Source: an uncultured Prochlorococcus sp. | GTDB lineage: Bacteria > Cyanobacteriota > Cyanobacteriia > PCC-6307 > Cyanobiaceae | Assembly: GCA_902572825.1 (NCBI GenBank) | Contig: CACGHD010000004.1 | Span: 1-64,000 of the forward strand | Direction: 5' to 3' | Length of the DNA stretch: 64,000 nt | Shown: piece after piece, positions 40,274-50,474 of the stretch | Numbering within the stretch: the stretch's first letter is position 1 | How the letters are laid out: each line of letters starts with the position of its first letter | The notes under the pieces: model-generated | What the model saw: only the letters and a program-made list of their open reading frames with translations | Databases searched by the model: none | Told to the model about the DNA's origin: nothing | Position numbers and translations under genes: made by a program

Positions 40274-41275
40274 ATGCAGGAATCCTTTAGACATTTTGAA
40301 CATAAAAAAGTTGATCTTATTGGTCTGGGCAACGCAATAGTGGATATCATTGTAAATATTGAAGATGAGTTTCTTGAGATAAATAATCTGGACAAAGGAT
40401 CAATGAATCTAATAAATTCTGATGAATCTCAGAGATTGTTAGAAAATTGCAAAGTGATCAAACAAATTTCAGGTGGGTCCTCAGCAAATACCGTTGTTTC
40501 TTTAGCAGAATTAGGCAATCATGTGCAGTTTATAGGGAGAGTGAAAAATGATCAATTTGGGGATTTCTTTTCTGAAGATATAAAAAAAAGTAAGACTATA
40601 TTTAATACTCCACCAACTATTAAAGGTGCTCCAACAGCTCATTCAATCATTTTGGTTACACCTGATGCCCAAAGAACTATGTGCACTTACCTAGGTGCAT
40701 CTGTAGAGTTTGAACCAAAAGACATTAACTTTACTGTAATCAAGGAAAGTAAATACTTATATTTAGAAGGATATTTATGGGACAGCAAGTTAGCTAAAAA
40801 AGCTTTCGTTAAAGCCGCCCAAATTGCAAAACAATCTAATACAAAAATAATCCTTTCTTTGTCTGATTCATTTTGTGTAGATAGACATCGTGAGAGTTTC
40901 TTGGAATTAATTTGTGAATACGTAGATATTGTTTTTTGTAATGAATCCGAGGTGTTAAGTCTATTTAAAAATGATAAATTAGAAAGCTGCCAAGAAGACC
41001 TATCTTCCTTATGTGAATTAGTAATAGTAACTCTTGGAAGCAATGGTTCTCTCATAGTTAACAAAAATAATGTTGAAATAATTGAGTCAATAACGAAAGG
41101 CAAGATTATTGATACAACAGGAGCAGGAGATATCTATGCGGGAGGATTTATCCATGGATTAATAAACAATTGTTCCCTCAAAAAATGCGGAGAGATAGCT
41201 TCAATTTGTGCGGGGCAAATAATTACGCAATTAGGATCTAGATCGGAAATTGATCTTAAAGAGTTAATAAAATAG
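40274..41275 (+). CDS. PfkB-family carbohydrate/nucleoside kinase
   Basis: A 333-residue ribokinase-fold kinase. The N-terminal GLGNAIVDIIVNI strand, QISGGSSANTVVSLAELGN, and the C-terminal signature DTTGAGDIYAGGFIHGLINN with the catalytic Asp are all present, and STNKLIVTLGSNGS-type sequence precedes it. The overall pattern is close to bacterial and eukaryotic adenosine kinase-like members, but ribokinase or another sugar kinase cannot be excluded. It is 15 bases downstream of purA, which favours a purine salvage role. It ends 5 bases from the end of the convergent cutA gene. Confidence 0.88.
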   Translation: MQESFRHFEHKKVDLIGLGNAIVDIIVNIEDEFLEINNLDKGSMNLINSDESQRLLENCKVIKQISGGSSANTVVSLAELGNHVQFIGRVKNDQFGDFFSEDIKKSKTIFNTPPTIKGAPTAHSIILVTPDAQRTMCTYLGASVEFEPKDINFTVIKESKYLYLEGYLWDSKLAKKAFVKAAQIAKQSNTKIILSLSDSFCVDRHRESFLELICEYVDIVFCNESEVLSLFKNDKLESCQEDLSSLCELVIVTLGSNGSLIVNKNNVEIIESITKGKIIDTTGAGDIYAGGFIHGLINNCSLKKCGEIASICAGQIITQLGSRSEIDLKELIK

Positions 41276-41280
41276 ATTAA

Positions 41281-41586
41281 TCAAATAGTCTTATTCAACC
41301 AATCATAATATTTCATCTCAGCATGGTATTTTTTGTAAATAATCTGAGGGACATCATATGTGGAATTTTTATTTACGAAATCAATTAAATAATCTTTAAA
41401 TTCTAGTTTACTTTTTATTGTGATTTCAAATTCTTTAGTTTCTTCAATATCATCATCCCACTTATAAATTGAAAAAATTTGCTTTATCGAAACACAAGCC
41501 GCAAGTTTATTTTGTATTAGTAATTTAGCCATTCGCAAAGCATTTGCGTTACTTGATTCAGTTGTTATCAAAACTAATACTTCCAT
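41281..41586 (-). CDS. cutA: Divalent-cation tolerance protein CutA
   Basis: A 101-residue trimeric protein of the CutA1 family, linked to copper tolerance in bacteria but of uncertain role. It has the family order: LVLITTESSNANALRMAKLL, LAACVSIKQIFSIYKWDDD, the strand FEITIKSKL, and YDVPQIIYKKY followed by YYDWL. It is small and complete. cobK lies 14 bases upstream on the same strand, so they may share a transcript, but no joint pathway is evident. Confidence 0.93.
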   Translation of the reverse strand: MEVLVLITTESSNANALRMAKLLIQNKLAACVSIKQIFSIYKWDDDIEETKEFEITIKSKLEFKDYLIDFVNKNSTYDVPQIIYKKYHAEMKYYDWLNKTI

Positions 41587-41599
41587 AATGAATTAAACA

Positions 41600-42397
41600 T
41601 CAATATTTTTTAATTATGTGATTTATCAAATTGTGATATTGATCAAAAGAGTAAGAATAATCATTTTTAACTTTCGGCCTTTTAACCAAAAATAACTTCA
41701 TCTTACTTCCAGAAACTATACTCTCCCAATTTTTCTGAGAATAACTTCCAGATTCTCTGCATAGAACATAATCTATCTTCCAAAAATCACAAAGTTTTTT
41801 TTCTAAAATTCTTTTATTATTTTTACTCGGTTCAAGTATCGCTATGTTTGAATTTTTAATACCTGATACAAAAGCTTTAGTTATACTCCCATAAGATGGA
41901 AGTACCCTTGTAAATACATTTGCTTTACAATTCATATAATAACTAGCTGTATCGTTAAGGAATCTTGATCCTATTGCAAGAAGAATATTCTTATTTTCTA
42001 TATCAACATTATTTATATCCTTTAAATGATCAATATAAAAAAAATTATTAGTATTATTTATTAGAGATTTCCTCTCAAATAGTAAAAGAGGTGTATTAAT
42101 TTCTTTACATGCATTATTAAGATTTTTAGAAATTATTACGGCAAACGGATGAGTAGCATCGACAACGCATGTGATTTTATTTTTATTTATGAAATTAATT
42201 ATTTGATCTTTATTATTTAATTTCCCCGTAATGATATGTAACTTTGGATTTTGAATATAAGCTTGCCCTGCTTTATAAGTTAAAACACTTGCAAAGACTG
42301 AATAATTAAGTTCAAGAAGCCTATTAGCTATTACAGGTCCATCCGAGGTTCCTGATAGGATCCAAACATTTTTATAGCAATTTCCTTGATTCTGCAT
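41600..42397 (-). CDS. cobK: Precorrin-6x reductase
   Basis: CobK/CbiJ reduces precorrin-6A (or cobalt-precorrin-6A) in corrin-ring synthesis for vitamin B12. The 265-residue protein has the N-terminal SGTSDGPVIANRLLELNYSV and the family hallmark TCVVDATHPFAVIISKNLN. The middle is more diverged (YYMNCKANVFTRVLPSYGSI) and the C-terminus ends in a late helix and strand. The first nine residues are a short extension. The corrinoid adenosyltransferase of the same pathway is at 24.7 kb. Confidence 0.92.
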   Translation of the reverse strand: MQNQGNCYKNVWILSGTSDGPVIANRLLELNYSVFASVLTYKAGQAYIQNPKLHIITGKLNNKDQIINFINKNKITCVVDATHPFAVIISKNLNNACKEINTPLLLFERKSLINNTNNFFYIDHLKDINNVDIENKNILLAIGSRFLNDTASYYMNCKANVFTRVLPSYGSITKAFVSGIKNSNIAILEPSKNNKRILEKKLCDFWKIDYVLCRESGSYSQKNWESIVSGSKMKLFLVKRPKVKNDYSYSFDQYHNLINHIIKKY

Positions 42398-42425
42398 CAG
42401 TATGTCTTTAATTAAATAGTAAGTA

Positions 42426-42851
42426 ATGAATCATTGTTTAATTCAGGCGGTAATTAATAGCGCTCCCCAAATGAGGTATACCAAAGAAAACCAAACTCCA
42501 ATTGCAGAAATGATTGTTAATTTTAAAGGATTACGTAGTGAAGATCCAACCAGAGATCTCAAGATCATAGGATGGGGAAATATTGCCCAAGAAATGGTAG
42601 AGGAACTAAAGGAGGGGCAAAATATTGTTATTGAGGGACGTCTAAAGATGAATTCTGTCACTAGAAAAGACGGAACGAAAGAAAAACAACCAGAACTAAC
42701 AGCTTCAAAAATTCATCAAATATCGCCAGTTGATATTATTAAGTCTGATCAAAAAGAAAATAATGAGTCATTTGAAAATAAAGAAACCGCCAAAAAATCT
42801 AGTTGGGATAGTTCACCTTTAGTACCTGAAGTTGACGAAATACCTTTTTAA
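42426..42851 (+). CDS. ssb: Single-stranded DNA-binding protein (OB fold)
   Basis: A 141-residue OB-fold protein that binds single-stranded DNA in replication and repair. The core covers about residues 3-105 (PIAEMIVNFKGL, DLKIIGWGNIAQEMVEELKE, GQNIVIEGRLKMNSVTRKDG), and a polar tail of about 35 residues ends in the acidic EVDEIPF, the tip by which SSB recruits partner proteins. The start is a bit unusual (MNHCLIQAVINSAPQMRYT), which is typical of the cyanobacterial Ssb rather than of enteric ones. Divergent from cobK. Confidence 0.9.
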   Translation: MNHCLIQAVINSAPQMRYTKENQTPIAEMIVNFKGLRSEDPTRDLKIIGWGNIAQEMVEELKEGQNIVIEGRLKMNSVTRKDGTKEKQPELTASKIHQISPVDIIKSDQKENNESFENKETAKKSSWDSSPLVPEVDEIPF

Positions 42852-42852
42852 A

Positions 42853-43035
42853 TCAAATATCAACATTATTTTCTTGAACACTTATAATTAATTTGCTTAT
42901 TTTCCTCTCAAGCGCGGCAAGTTCGCTTCTGATTTCTGGCCATTTACCCTTATCAAGATTTTCTAGTAGCCAGGCTCTATCTTGATCAAGTTTAAAAATT
43001 AAATCTCCTTGATTTGCAGTATTAGGATCTTGCAT
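42853..43035 (-). CDS. Very small coiled-coil-like protein of unknown function
   Basis: A 60-residue protein: LIFKLDQDRAWLLENLDKGK and WPEIRSELAALERKISKLII suggest two helices, the second probably a coiled coil. Charged, with no membrane segment. It converges on ssb with a single base between stops and lies divergent from the DUF2854 gene. I cannot name it. Length, composition and tight placement support a real gene. Confidence 0.65.
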   Translation of the reverse strand: MQDPNTANQGDLIFKLDQDRAWLLENLDKGKWPEIRSELAALERKISKLIISVQENNVDI

Positions 43036-43077
43036 AATACTTGTTAGCCCATTTTAAACTCATTCTACTAAATCAAA

Positions 43078-43608
43078 ATGAAGAAATACTTATCGCCTGG
43101 AAACTTAATCGTAACCGCTGGGGGAATATTAGCTTTTGTTGGAATGACTGCTTATTTTACAGACTCAGTGAATTTAAGTGTACCTACTTTTTTTTATGGA
43201 GTACCTATTTTCTTAATTGGCTTAGGCTTAAAGACTTCCGAAATACCTCCTGTAGAGTTATTTGACAAGACCAATTTTGCGACAAATAAATTTAATAGAC
43301 CAAAAGAACTAACAGCATTAGTTAAAGATGTTACAAGATGGAGGTATGGGATAAAAGCTCATCTTGAATCGTCATTAGAATCTTTAAATTTGTGGGACGA
43401 GGATAACCCCCCTCAATTAAAAGAAATAGAAGAAATTACAAAGGAAGAAAAAAATGGTCTCAGAATGCGTTTCGAATTAAACGCTGTCCCTCTAGAAAAA
43501 TGGATTGAAAAACAAGAAAGATTAAATAGGTTTTTCGTCAAAGGTCTTGAATCAGAATTTATTATCGACGATAATAAAAAAGAATTTGATTTTATTCTCT
43601 TTTATTGA
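43078..43608 (+). CDS. DUF2854-family membrane protein
   Basis: A 176-residue protein conserved in cyanobacteria and plastids, of unknown role. Two hydrophobic segments near the N-terminus (about 8-26 and 36-50) form a hairpin around FTDSVNLSVPTFFYGVPIFL, and the remaining 120 residues are soluble and charged (DVTRWRYGIKAHLESSLESL, then RFELNAVPLEKWIEKQERLN). Topology suggests that both ends face the cytoplasm. Its neighbour on the right is argB, 64 bases away. The DUF assignment rests on overall pattern. Confidence 0.8.
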   Translation: MKKYLSPGNLIVTAGGILAFVGMTAYFTDSVNLSVPTFFYGVPIFLIGLGLKTSEIPPVELFDKTNFATNKFNRPKELTALVKDVTRWRYGIKAHLESSLESLNLWDEDNPPQLKEIEEITKEEKNGLRMRFELNAVPLEKWIEKQERLNRFFVKGLESEFIIDDNKKEFDFILFY

Positions 43609-43672
43609 ATATAGGGATATATTTGTAAAAACCTAATTTCTCAATTCAATCAAGTTTTAATGAATTTTAATA

Positions 43673-44524
43673 ATGAATGATTCTCAAAGAGTATCAATAT
43701 TAAGCGAAGCACTTCCATATATACAAAGTTTCTCAGGTAGAAAAATTGTTATCAAGTATGGTGGTTCTGTTATGGAGAATGATAATTTAAAAAATGCTTT
43801 TTTTAGAGACATTGCACTTTTATCAACCGTTGGGGTTTGTCCGATAGTAATTCATGGAGGTGGACCAGAAATTAATAATTGGTTAAAGAAATTAGAAATA
43901 TCTCCTAAATTCGAGAATGGCTTAAGAATTACTGATCAAAAAACAATGGAAATTGTCGAGATGGTTCTAATGGGTAGAGTTAACAAACAAATTGTAAAAG
44001 GGATTAATAAAACTGGATCCTTAGCTGTGGGAATATCAGGTCTTGACGGTAACTTAATTCAATCTAGAGAACTAGGAGATGGTACCCATGGGTTAGTGGG
44101 AGAGGTTACAAAAATCAATCCAGAAATATTAGATCCTCTTATTTATAAAGGATACATCCCAATTATTTCTAGCATTGGATCAACCTTGGAGGGTATTTCC
44201 CATAACATTAATGCAGATTTTGTTGCTGGAGAAATTGCTGCTGCAATAAATGCAGAAAAACTTATTCTTCTTACTGATACTCAAGGGATTTTAAAAGAAA
44301 AAGATAACAAAAATAGTCTTGTTGAAAAAACTAATCTCAAAGAGGCAAGAGATTTTATTGATAAAAAAATTGTGACTGAAGGTATGATTCCAAAGACAGA
44401 ATGCTGTATAAGAGCTTTAGCCCAAGGAGTCAAAGCAGCTCACATAATTGATGGACGAATAGAACATTCATTACTTCTTGAGATTTTCACAAATTCCGGA
44501 ATAGGTACAATGATAGTCGCCTAA
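43673..44524 (+). CDS. argB: N-acetylglutamate kinase
   Basis: ArgB phosphorylates N-acetylglutamate, the controlled step of arginine synthesis in cyanobacteria, where it binds the PII protein. The 283-residue protein shows [60 protein letters not shown] and a C-terminal [11 protein letters not shown] and GTMIV ending. The N-terminal helix ([13 protein letters not shown]) and the extended C-terminus are typical of the arginine-sensitive hexameric form. It is followed after 3 bases by the TPR-DUF3153 gene, so the two share a transcript. Confidence 0.96.
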   Translation: MNDSQRVSILSEALPYIQSFSGRKIVIKYGGSVMENDNLKNAFFRDIALLSTVGVCPIVIHGGGPEINNWLKKLEISPKFENGLRITDQKTMEIVEMVLMGRVNKQIVKGINKTGSLAVGISGLDGNLIQSRELGDGTHGLVGEVTKINPEILDPLIYKGYIPIISSIGSTLEGISHNINADFVAGEIAAAINAEKLILLTDTQGILKEKDNKNSLVEKTNLKEARDFIDKKIVTEGMIPKTECCIRALAQGVKAAHIIDGRIEHSLLLEIFTNSGIGTMIVA

Positions 44525-44527
44525 CCC

Positions 44528-45637
44528 ATGAAAACTTATGAGCAAGTTTTAGAAAAAGTAGAACTTGCTTTAGCTAAAGGTGAGTATCATTATTGCATTG
44601 AATTTCTTTTGCCCATAATCGAATCATTTCCTTTATCAAGCAAAGAGGGAGTAAATTTAAGAACAATCTTAATTACTGCTTTATGTGGTATCAATAAAAG
44701 GGAGGAGGCTAAAAGGTTTTGTAAAGAACTTCTAAAATCTTACGATAATAAGACGAGAGAAAATGCAAAATATTTGATGGAAGTTATAGACTCTCCTGAC
44801 ATTAAAAAGCCAGAAAATTGGAACGTACAGTTTGAAAGCGACCCATCACTCAATAAAAAATCTCTTAACTCACTGCGCAAAAAAAGAGAAGTATTGAAGA
44901 AAAAAAAATTTATTAATGTAACTGAGACGCCAACTGGTGAAACAAAACCCTTTCAGAAAGGCTTTTCACTGATCATTTTTTTAATACTATTATTATTAAT
45001 TCCACTTTTAAGTGGCTGCGTAAAAATTGAGGATACCCTTGATCTTAGTGAACTTGATTCAATAACTAATAATTTAGTAATAGAGAGTAAATACATAAAG
45101 AAATTTCCTTGGCAATTAAAATTTGAAGAGAAGATGAAAGATATTTTTCCAGACGCAGAAATTGAACAAGACGAATCAACCTTTTCTTTGAAACATAAAA
45201 ATCTTAATTTAGAGGATACAAAGCAAGTTCTTAAAATCACCCAAAATACAGCTGGAGAGTTAGCGGGAGAATCAACAAATATAGAAATTAAAACTACTCA
45301 AAAAAACTTTATTTTTTTTAAAAAATACTTTTACAGGTTAGATTTGGATCTAAATTCTATTAAAGGCATTGATAATTTAGAACTCATTTTCAAAATTATT
45401 AACCCTAATAAAGCTATCCTTACCGATAAAAATAATTCAAATTTAGAAATCACAAAAAATCTAATAATTTGGGACTTAAATCAAGGGCAGATAAATAGTC
45501 TTGAATTTTCTTTCTGGATCCTCAACAAATTCTTGATTGGAATATGTATTATTTTAATAATTATAATATTAGCTTATTTATTAAGATTCTATAGATTTAA
45601 ATTAGGATCAGATTTACCTCAACTTCCATCAAAGTAA
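44528..45637 (+). CDS. TPR-like plus DUF3153 fusion, membrane-anchored
   Basis: A 369-residue protein with two parts. Residues 1-100 look like a TPR/helical repeat domain (LELALAKGEYHYCIEF-like LPIIESFPLSSKEGVNLRTI), and a lysine-rich linker follows. At about 150-165 there is a hydrophobic segment ending LLSGCVKIEDTLDLS, which looks like a lipobox, then a DUF3153-like extracytoplasmic domain and a second membrane helix near 340 (LIGICIILIIIILAYLLRFY). If the segment is a true lipoprotein signal, the N-terminal part could not remain attached after processing; more likely both segments span the membrane. Function unknown. Its end touches convergent priA. Confidence 0.8.
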   Translation: MKTYEQVLEKVELALAKGEYHYCIEFLLPIIESFPLSSKEGVNLRTILITALCGINKREEAKRFCKELLKSYDNKTRENAKYLMEVIDSPDIKKPENWNVQFESDPSLNKKSLNSLRKKREVLKKKKFINVTETPTGETKPFQKGFSLIIFLILLLLIPLLSGCVKIEDTLDLSELDSITNNLVIESKYIKKFPWQLKFEEKMKDIFPDAEIEQDESTFSLKHKNLNLEDTKQVLKITQNTAGELAGESTNIEIKTTQKNFIFFKKYFYRLDLDLNSIKGIDNLELIFKIINPNKAILTDKNNSNLEITKNLIIWDLNQGQINSLEFSFWILNKFLIGICIILIIIILAYLLRFYRFKLGSDLPQLPSK

Positions 45638-47914
45638 TTACAACTCTGCTGGATTAACATCTATTGTTAAAAAAACATTTTTTGGAATAAGTTTCCATAA
45701 TATTAATCTATCAGGTAAAGGTATATTTGTTCCTTCAGGACCATGTATTAATATCTGCCATCTAAATTTTTTACCGACTTTAGCTATTAAACTAGGGGCA
45801 GGACCAATTAATTTCCAGTTCTTTTTCTCACAAAAACCGAGTAGATATTTTGCTAATTTTATTGCAATTGACTCAGTTAATGCATAATTTTCACCTGATA
45901 ATTTAAGTAGGCAAATTTTGCAAAATGGGAATAAATTAGCATCCTTTCTCAATCTCGAGTTTTCAATTAAGAATTTTTCATAATCTCTTTTTTGAAGATA
46001 CGAAATAACCGGGTGGTTAGGTTTATATGTTTGAAAAATTACTTTTCCTTTTTTTTGTGCCCTGCCGGCCCTTCCTGCTACTTGCAAAAATAATTGTAAT
46101 GATTTTTCTTCTGCTGAAATATCTGGGCGATGAAGCAACCCATCTGCTGCAATAACTACTGAAAGAGTAATATTAGGAATGTCAATACCTTTTGCCAACA
46201 TCTGAGTACCGACAAGAATATCAGCATCACCTTTGGAAAATCTTGAAAGAATATCTCTATGACCATCCTTTCCTGAAGTTGTATCTCTATCAAAGCGAAG
46301 TACTCTTAAGTCAGGAAATTCTTCATTTAAAAACTCTATTACCCTTTGCGTACCAATTCCGAAAGGTTTGAAAGCAGTTGAATGACAATCTGGGCAACGA
46401 TTGATCAATCTTGATTTATGATCACAACAATGACACCTTAACCATTTTTTTCCTTGTGATCCGAGATGAACTGATAAAGGAACGTCACAGTTGGGGCAAT
46501 TTATTAAATATCCGCAATTTCTACAACTTAAAAATCCACTATGCCCCCTTCTAGGGATCAAAATTATTGCTTGCTCTTTTTTTAAGCGTAGTTGAGGAAG
46601 CAATTGTAATAATTCATTGGAAAAAATTTTCATATTTCCCTTCTTGAACTCATCACGCATATCAATAATTTTTATTTCAGGAGTCTCATTACTGGATATC
46701 CTTTGAATCATTCTTACCAATTTAAAATTCCTTTCAAAAATACACTTTTTCCAAGTCTTCATTGATGGGGTTGCACTCCCAAAAATTAACTTTGCAGAAT
46801 TCCTTTTTACTATTTCAATAGCAATCTCTCTCGCGTCATAGCAAGGCATAGGACTATCTTGCTTATAAGAAACATCATGTTCTTCATCCATTATTATTAC
46901 TCCAAGATTTTTGATTGGAAGAAAAACTGCCGACCTTGTACCTATTACTATTAAGGGTTCATTAGCATTAATAATTTTCCTCCAAACTAAAGTTCTATGA
47001 TCGGGAGAACAATTACTATGATATTCGTAAACGACATTATTAAATCGCCTACTAAACCTATCAATAAGTTGAGGAATTAATCCAATTTCTGGGGCTAGTA
47101 TCAAACAACTTTTTTTCTTAAGAAATTGATCTTCAGCAATTCTCATATACACTTCTGTTTTACCTGAACCTGTTTCGCCCCAAAGAAGTAATGCATCTCC
47201 TAGTTTCATTGTTTGAAATTCTTGAAATGCAATTTTTTGCTCATTTGTAAGATTTGGTTTTTTCGTTGCGATATGATCTTTTAAAAAGGAATTTAATTTA
47301 CTATTTATATTTTTTTTTCTTTTAGATTTAGTAAGATAATTTTTACTTACCAATGAGTTAATTAGAGTGTAATTAAACCCAGACTTTATTAATTCACTTT
47401 GCCAATTACCTTTTTTAGATAAAGTATCCATTAAAAAAAATTCTTTTTTGGTTAATCCATTTTTCTTAATATCAAATTCTTTTTTAGTTTCTATCCATAT
47501 TTGATCTTTTAAACCTTTAGAGAAATTTTTATATTTACCAATCCAGCCAGGAGGAAATGCAGTTTTAAACATTTTTAAATTACTAACCATATAAAAAGAG
47601 GCTAGGGAATTTATCAATTCTCTCCAAGATTCATCAATTATTTTTTTCTGCAAAATACTTTCGACAAACAAATATCTTATGCTTTTTCCTCCAGTAATAT
47701 TTGATTCATCATTATTGATTGTCGAAAAGTCTTTTTTGGAGATCACCAACCCATTCAATAATCTCCCCCTTAGTCTCACACTTACAATATCTCCAACTTC
47801 TGCTCCAAGATTATTTCCATCTAAATAGTAAAAGCTCTCATTACTACTACCTATATCAAGCAAAATTTCCAATTTGTAGGAGATATTTAATAACTGATTA
47901 CTTGCCGGCTTCAA
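45638..47914 (-). CDS. priA: Primosomal helicase PriA
   Basis: PriA recognises stalled replication forks and reloads the replicative helicase. The 758-residue protein has a DNA-binding N-terminus of about 200 residues, the Walker A motif LLWGETGSGKTEVYMR, the helicase box IIMDEEHDVSYKQDSPMPCYDAREIAIE, and a zinc-binding region with paired CxxC motifs (SCRNCGYLINCPNCDVPLSV, RCHCCDHKSRLINRCPDCHS). VAGRAGRAQKKGKV marks helicase motif VI. The start is a TTG at 47914, 23 bases after the 14-base motif. The length is normal. Confidence 0.94.
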   Translation of the reverse strand: MKPASNQLLNISYKLEILLDIGSSNESFYYLDGNNLGAEVGDIVSVRLRGRLLNGLVISKKDFSTINNDESNITGGKSIRYLFVESILQKKIIDESWRELINSLASFYMVSNLKMFKTAFPPGWIGKYKNFSKGLKDQIWIETKKEFDIKKNGLTKKEFFLMDTLSKKGNWQSELIKSGFNYTLINSLVSKNYLTKSKRKKNINSKLNSFLKDHIATKKPNLTNEQKIAFQEFQTMKLGDALLLWGETGSGKTEVYMRIAEDQFLKKKSCLILAPEIGLIPQLIDRFSRRFNNVVYEYHSNCSPDHRTLVWRKIINANEPLIVIGTRSAVFLPIKNLGVIIMDEEHDVSYKQDSPMPCYDAREIAIEIVKRNSAKLIFGSATPSMKTWKKCIFERNFKLVRMIQRISSNETPEIKIIDMRDEFKKGNMKIFSNELLQLLPQLRLKKEQAIILIPRRGHSGFLSCRNCGYLINCPNCDVPLSVHLGSQGKKWLRCHCCDHKSRLINRCPDCHSTAFKPFGIGTQRVIEFLNEEFPDLRVLRFDRDTTSGKDGHRDILSRFSKGDADILVGTQMLAKGIDIPNITLSVVIAADGLLHRPDISAEEKSLQLFLQVAGRAGRAQKKGKVIFQTYKPNHPVISYLQKRDYEKFLIENSRLRKDANLFPFCKICLLKLSGENYALTESIAIKLAKYLLGFCEKKNWKLIGPAPSLIAKVGKKFRWQILIHGPEGTNIPLPDRLILWKLIPKNVFLTIDVNPAEL

Positions 47915-48235
47915 AACTTTTTCTTAGTATTGGATTGTTGAACATTCCACAAAGTGTTTTTTGCACATTGTAAGTATCCTGCTCTTAAGGGAGACATGAA
48001 GCTCTGATCATAGACTGAAATTTCAAAAATGATCTGCCTGTCTGAGAAATCCCAAGACTTTTTACTTTAGGTAATCTATAGCACTATTTAAATTTTTCAA
48101 CAATTTAGAAAACTTTTCTTATTCTCATTTTGTGAAAAAGTTTTTTAAACATTAAGGGGACTTTACTACTAAATGTTCAAATTAGCCCTAAATAAAATTT
48201 TATCTAGTTAAATTCACCGTAGAAAGGAGTCAATT
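47915..48235. other. Divergent regulatory gap between priA and the sigma factor gene
   Basis: A 321-base gap without a visible gene. It should hold the promoter of priA (leftward) and the promoter and leader of the principal sigma gene (rightward). It contains the third 14-base motif at 47938-47951 and a hairpin whose arms GATCAT at 48006-48011 and ATGATC at 48029-48034 enclose a TGAAATTTCA dyad. A further AAATGTTCAA, a partial match to the motif, lies at 48173-48182. An AAAGGAG ribosome binding site precedes the sigma factor ATG. Confidence 0.55.
47938..47951 (-). repeat. 14-bp intergenic motif, copy 3 (upstream of priA)
   Basis: TGTGGAATGTTCAA on the minus strand, 23 bases before the priA TTG start. 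It is identical to the copies upstream of csoS1 and rdgB, 47 kb away. Confidence 0.6.
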
Positions 48236-49420
48236 ATGTGTCCAGTCGCAGCAGAATCAAGGAATTCCAATCCTAGTTCAAAAAAAAAGATTAATAAAAA
48301 AATGAATACAAATTTAGAAACAGTAGTTGAAGAAGATAGTAATAAAAATAATCAAACTTTACAGACATCTGCTGAGTTAAACGAAAGCAATATTGAAAAT
48401 AACAATAATGAATTTAGTGATTCTGAGGAAGAAGATAAAGGGCTCGGGAATATAAAACTTGGGCCAAAAGGTATCTACACTGAAGATTCAATAAGAGTTT
48501 ATCTCCAAGAAATTGGAAGAATTAGACTTTTAAGACCAGATGAAGAAATTGAGCTTGCAAGAAAAATTGCTGACTTACTCCAATTAGAAGAGCTAGCAAC
48601 TCAATACGAATCAGAAAAAGGACATTTTCCATCTGTAAGAGAATGGGCCGAGTTAATAGATATGCCTCTTCCCAAATTTAGAAGAAGACTTCTCTTAGGG
48701 CGGAGAGCTAAAGAAAAAATGGTTCAATCAAATTTAAGATTAGTTGTTTCCATTGCTAAAAAATATATGAACAGAGGTTTATCATTTCAAGATTTAATCC
48801 AAGAAGGAAGTTTGGGTCTAATTAGGGCAGCGGAAAAATTCGACCATGAAAAAGGTTATAAGTTTTCTACATATGCAACTTGGTGGATTCGCCAAGCCAT
48901 TACAAGAGCAATTGCGGATCAAAGTAGAACTATCAGATTGCCAGTTCACTTATACGAGACAATATCCAGAATTAAAAAAACCACAAAAGTTCTTAGCCAA
49001 GAATTTGGCAGGAAACCTAGTGAAGAAGAAATCGCTGAGAGTATGGAAATGACAATCGAAAAATTAAGATTTATAGCTAAAAGTGCGCAACTTCCTATTT
49101 CTTTAGAAACTCCAATAGGGAAAGAAGAAGACTCAAGACTAGGAGACTTTATAGAGGCTGATATAGAAAATCCAGAGCAAGATGTTTCTAAAACTTTACT
49201 AAGAGAAGATTTGGAAGGAGTATTAGCCACTCTTAGTCCAAGAGAAAGAGATGTTCTCAGATTGAGATATGGAATTGATGATGGAAGAATGAAAACTCTT
49301 GAAGAAATTGGCCAGATTTTTGATGTGACGAGAGAAAGAATTAGACAAATAGAGGCAAAAGCCTTAAGAAAACTTAGACATCCAAATCGAAATGGGGTTT
49401 TAAAAGAATATATAAAATAA
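48236..49420 (+). CDS. rpoD: Principal RNA polymerase sigma factor (RpoD/SigA)
   Basis: This is the housekeeping sigma factor. The 394-residue protein has a polar N-terminus (1-75), region 1.2 with [20 protein letters not shown], region 2 with [20 protein letters not shown], then [20 protein letters not shown] and [20 protein letters not shown], region 3, and region 4 with [20 protein letters not shown] and [19 protein letters not shown]. It is shorter at the N-terminus than E. coli sigma-70, as is usual for cyanobacterial group 1 or 2 factors. Only one such gene is in the window, so calling it the principal factor rests on similarity. Confidence 0.94.
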   Translation: MCPVAAESRNSNPSSKKKINKKMNTNLETVVEEDSNKNNQTLQTSAELNESNIENNNNEFSDSEEEDKGLGNIKLGPKGIYTEDSIRVYLQEIGRIRLLRPDEEIELARKIADLLQLEELATQYESEKGHFPSVREWAELIDMPLPKFRRRLLLGRRAKEKMVQSNLRLVVSIAKKYMNRGLSFQDLIQEGSLGLIRAAEKFDHEKGYKFSTYATWWIRQAITRAIADQSRTIRLPVHLYETISRIKKTTKVLSQEFGRKPSEEEIAESMEMTIEKLRFIAKSAQLPISLETPIGKEEDSRLGDFIEADIENPEQDVSKTLLREDLEGVLATLSPRERDVLRLRYGIDDGRMKTLEEIGQIFDVTRERIRQIEAKALRKLRHPNRNGVLKEYIK

Positions 49421-49517
49421 AAAAAGTTAAGTATGATAATTAGCTTTAAAAACTGGCAAAATAATAGCTTAAAATAGATTCGTCTTAATTTTTAATTCAA
49501 ACTCAAAATAATATTTA

Positions 49518-50468
49518 ATGACTAATTTTAAGCTAAAAATAGCTAGTAGAAGAAGTAAGCTAGCAATGGTTCAAACTTTATGGGTTAAAGATCAACTAGA
49601 AAGGAATATTCCCAATTTAGAGGTATCTGTAGAAGCTATGGCAACTCAAGGTGACAAAATCCTTGATGTAGCCTTAGCAAAAATAGGCGACAAAGGCTTA
49701 TTTACAAAAGAACTTGAAGCACAAATGCTCGTAGGCCATGCAGATATAGCAGTACATTCTCTAAAAGATTTACCAACCAATTTGCCTAATGGCCTTAAAT
49801 TAGGATGCATTACAAAAAGGGAGGATCCTGCAGATGCTTTAGTAGTAAACAAAAAAAATGACTGTTATAAATTAGAAAACTTACCTGAAGGTTCGATTGT
49901 TGGAACAAGCTCCCTAAGAAGACTTGCGCAATTAAGAAATAAGTACCCACATCTTGTTTTCAAAGATATCAGGGGAAATGTTATTACAAGAATTGAAAAA
50001 TTAGATGCAGGAGAATTTGATTGTATAATTCTTGCCGCCGCTGGTTTAAAGAGATTAGGCTTTGAATCAAGAATTCACCAGATTATCCCAAGTGAAGTTT
50101 CTCTTCATGCCGTTGGCCAAGGAGCACTAGGCATAGAATGTAAATCTGATGATCAAAAAGTTTTAGAAATTATAAGTATCTTAGAAGATAGACCCACCAG
50201 TCAAAGATGTCTAGCAGAAAGGGCTTTTTTAAGAGACCTTGAAGGTGGATGCCAAGTCCCAATAGGTGTGAATAGTAAAATTCAGAATGAACAACTTTGC
50301 CTTACAGGTATGGTTGCATCTCTTGATGGAGAAAGGCTTATTAAAGATCAATATATTGGCAATATTAATGATCCCGAAGAAGTAGGCAAAGAACTAGCTA
50401 AAAAATTAAAACAGCAAGGTGCCGAAGAAATACTAAGCGAAATATTTGAAAAATTTAGAGAAAAATAA
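49518..50468 (+). CDS. hemC: Porphobilinogen deaminase (hydroxymethylbilane synthase)
   Basis: HemC links four porphobilinogens into hydroxymethylbilane for haem and chlorophyll synthesis. The 316-residue protein has [76 protein letters not shown] and the cofactor-attachment Cys in [17 protein letters not shown]. All are intact. It stands between the sigma factor and the convergent pyrophosphatase gene, and belongs to the same pathway as hemL and hemH in this window. Confidence 0.97.
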   Translation: MTNFKLKIASRRSKLAMVQTLWVKDQLERNIPNLEVSVEAMATQGDKILDVALAKIGDKGLFTKELEAQMLVGHADIAVHSLKDLPTNLPNGLKLGCITKREDPADALVVNKKNDCYKLENLPEGSIVGTSSLRRLAQLRNKYPHLVFKDIRGNVITRIEKLDAGEFDCIILAAAGLKRLGFESRIHQIIPSEVSLHAVGQGALGIECKSDDQKVLEIISILEDRPTSQRCLAERAFLRDLEGGCQVPIGVNSKIQNEQLCLTGMVASLDGERLIKDQYIGNINDPEEVGKELAKKLKQQGAEEILSEIFEKFREK

Positions 50469-50474
50469 AATTAG

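Noticed and set aside
42443..42661. Long opposite-strand frames inside core genes, such as inside ssb, hemC and ilvB
   Set aside because: They lie fully within well-supported genes, lack ribosome binding sites and resemble no protein; they arise from the codon bias of the real gene.
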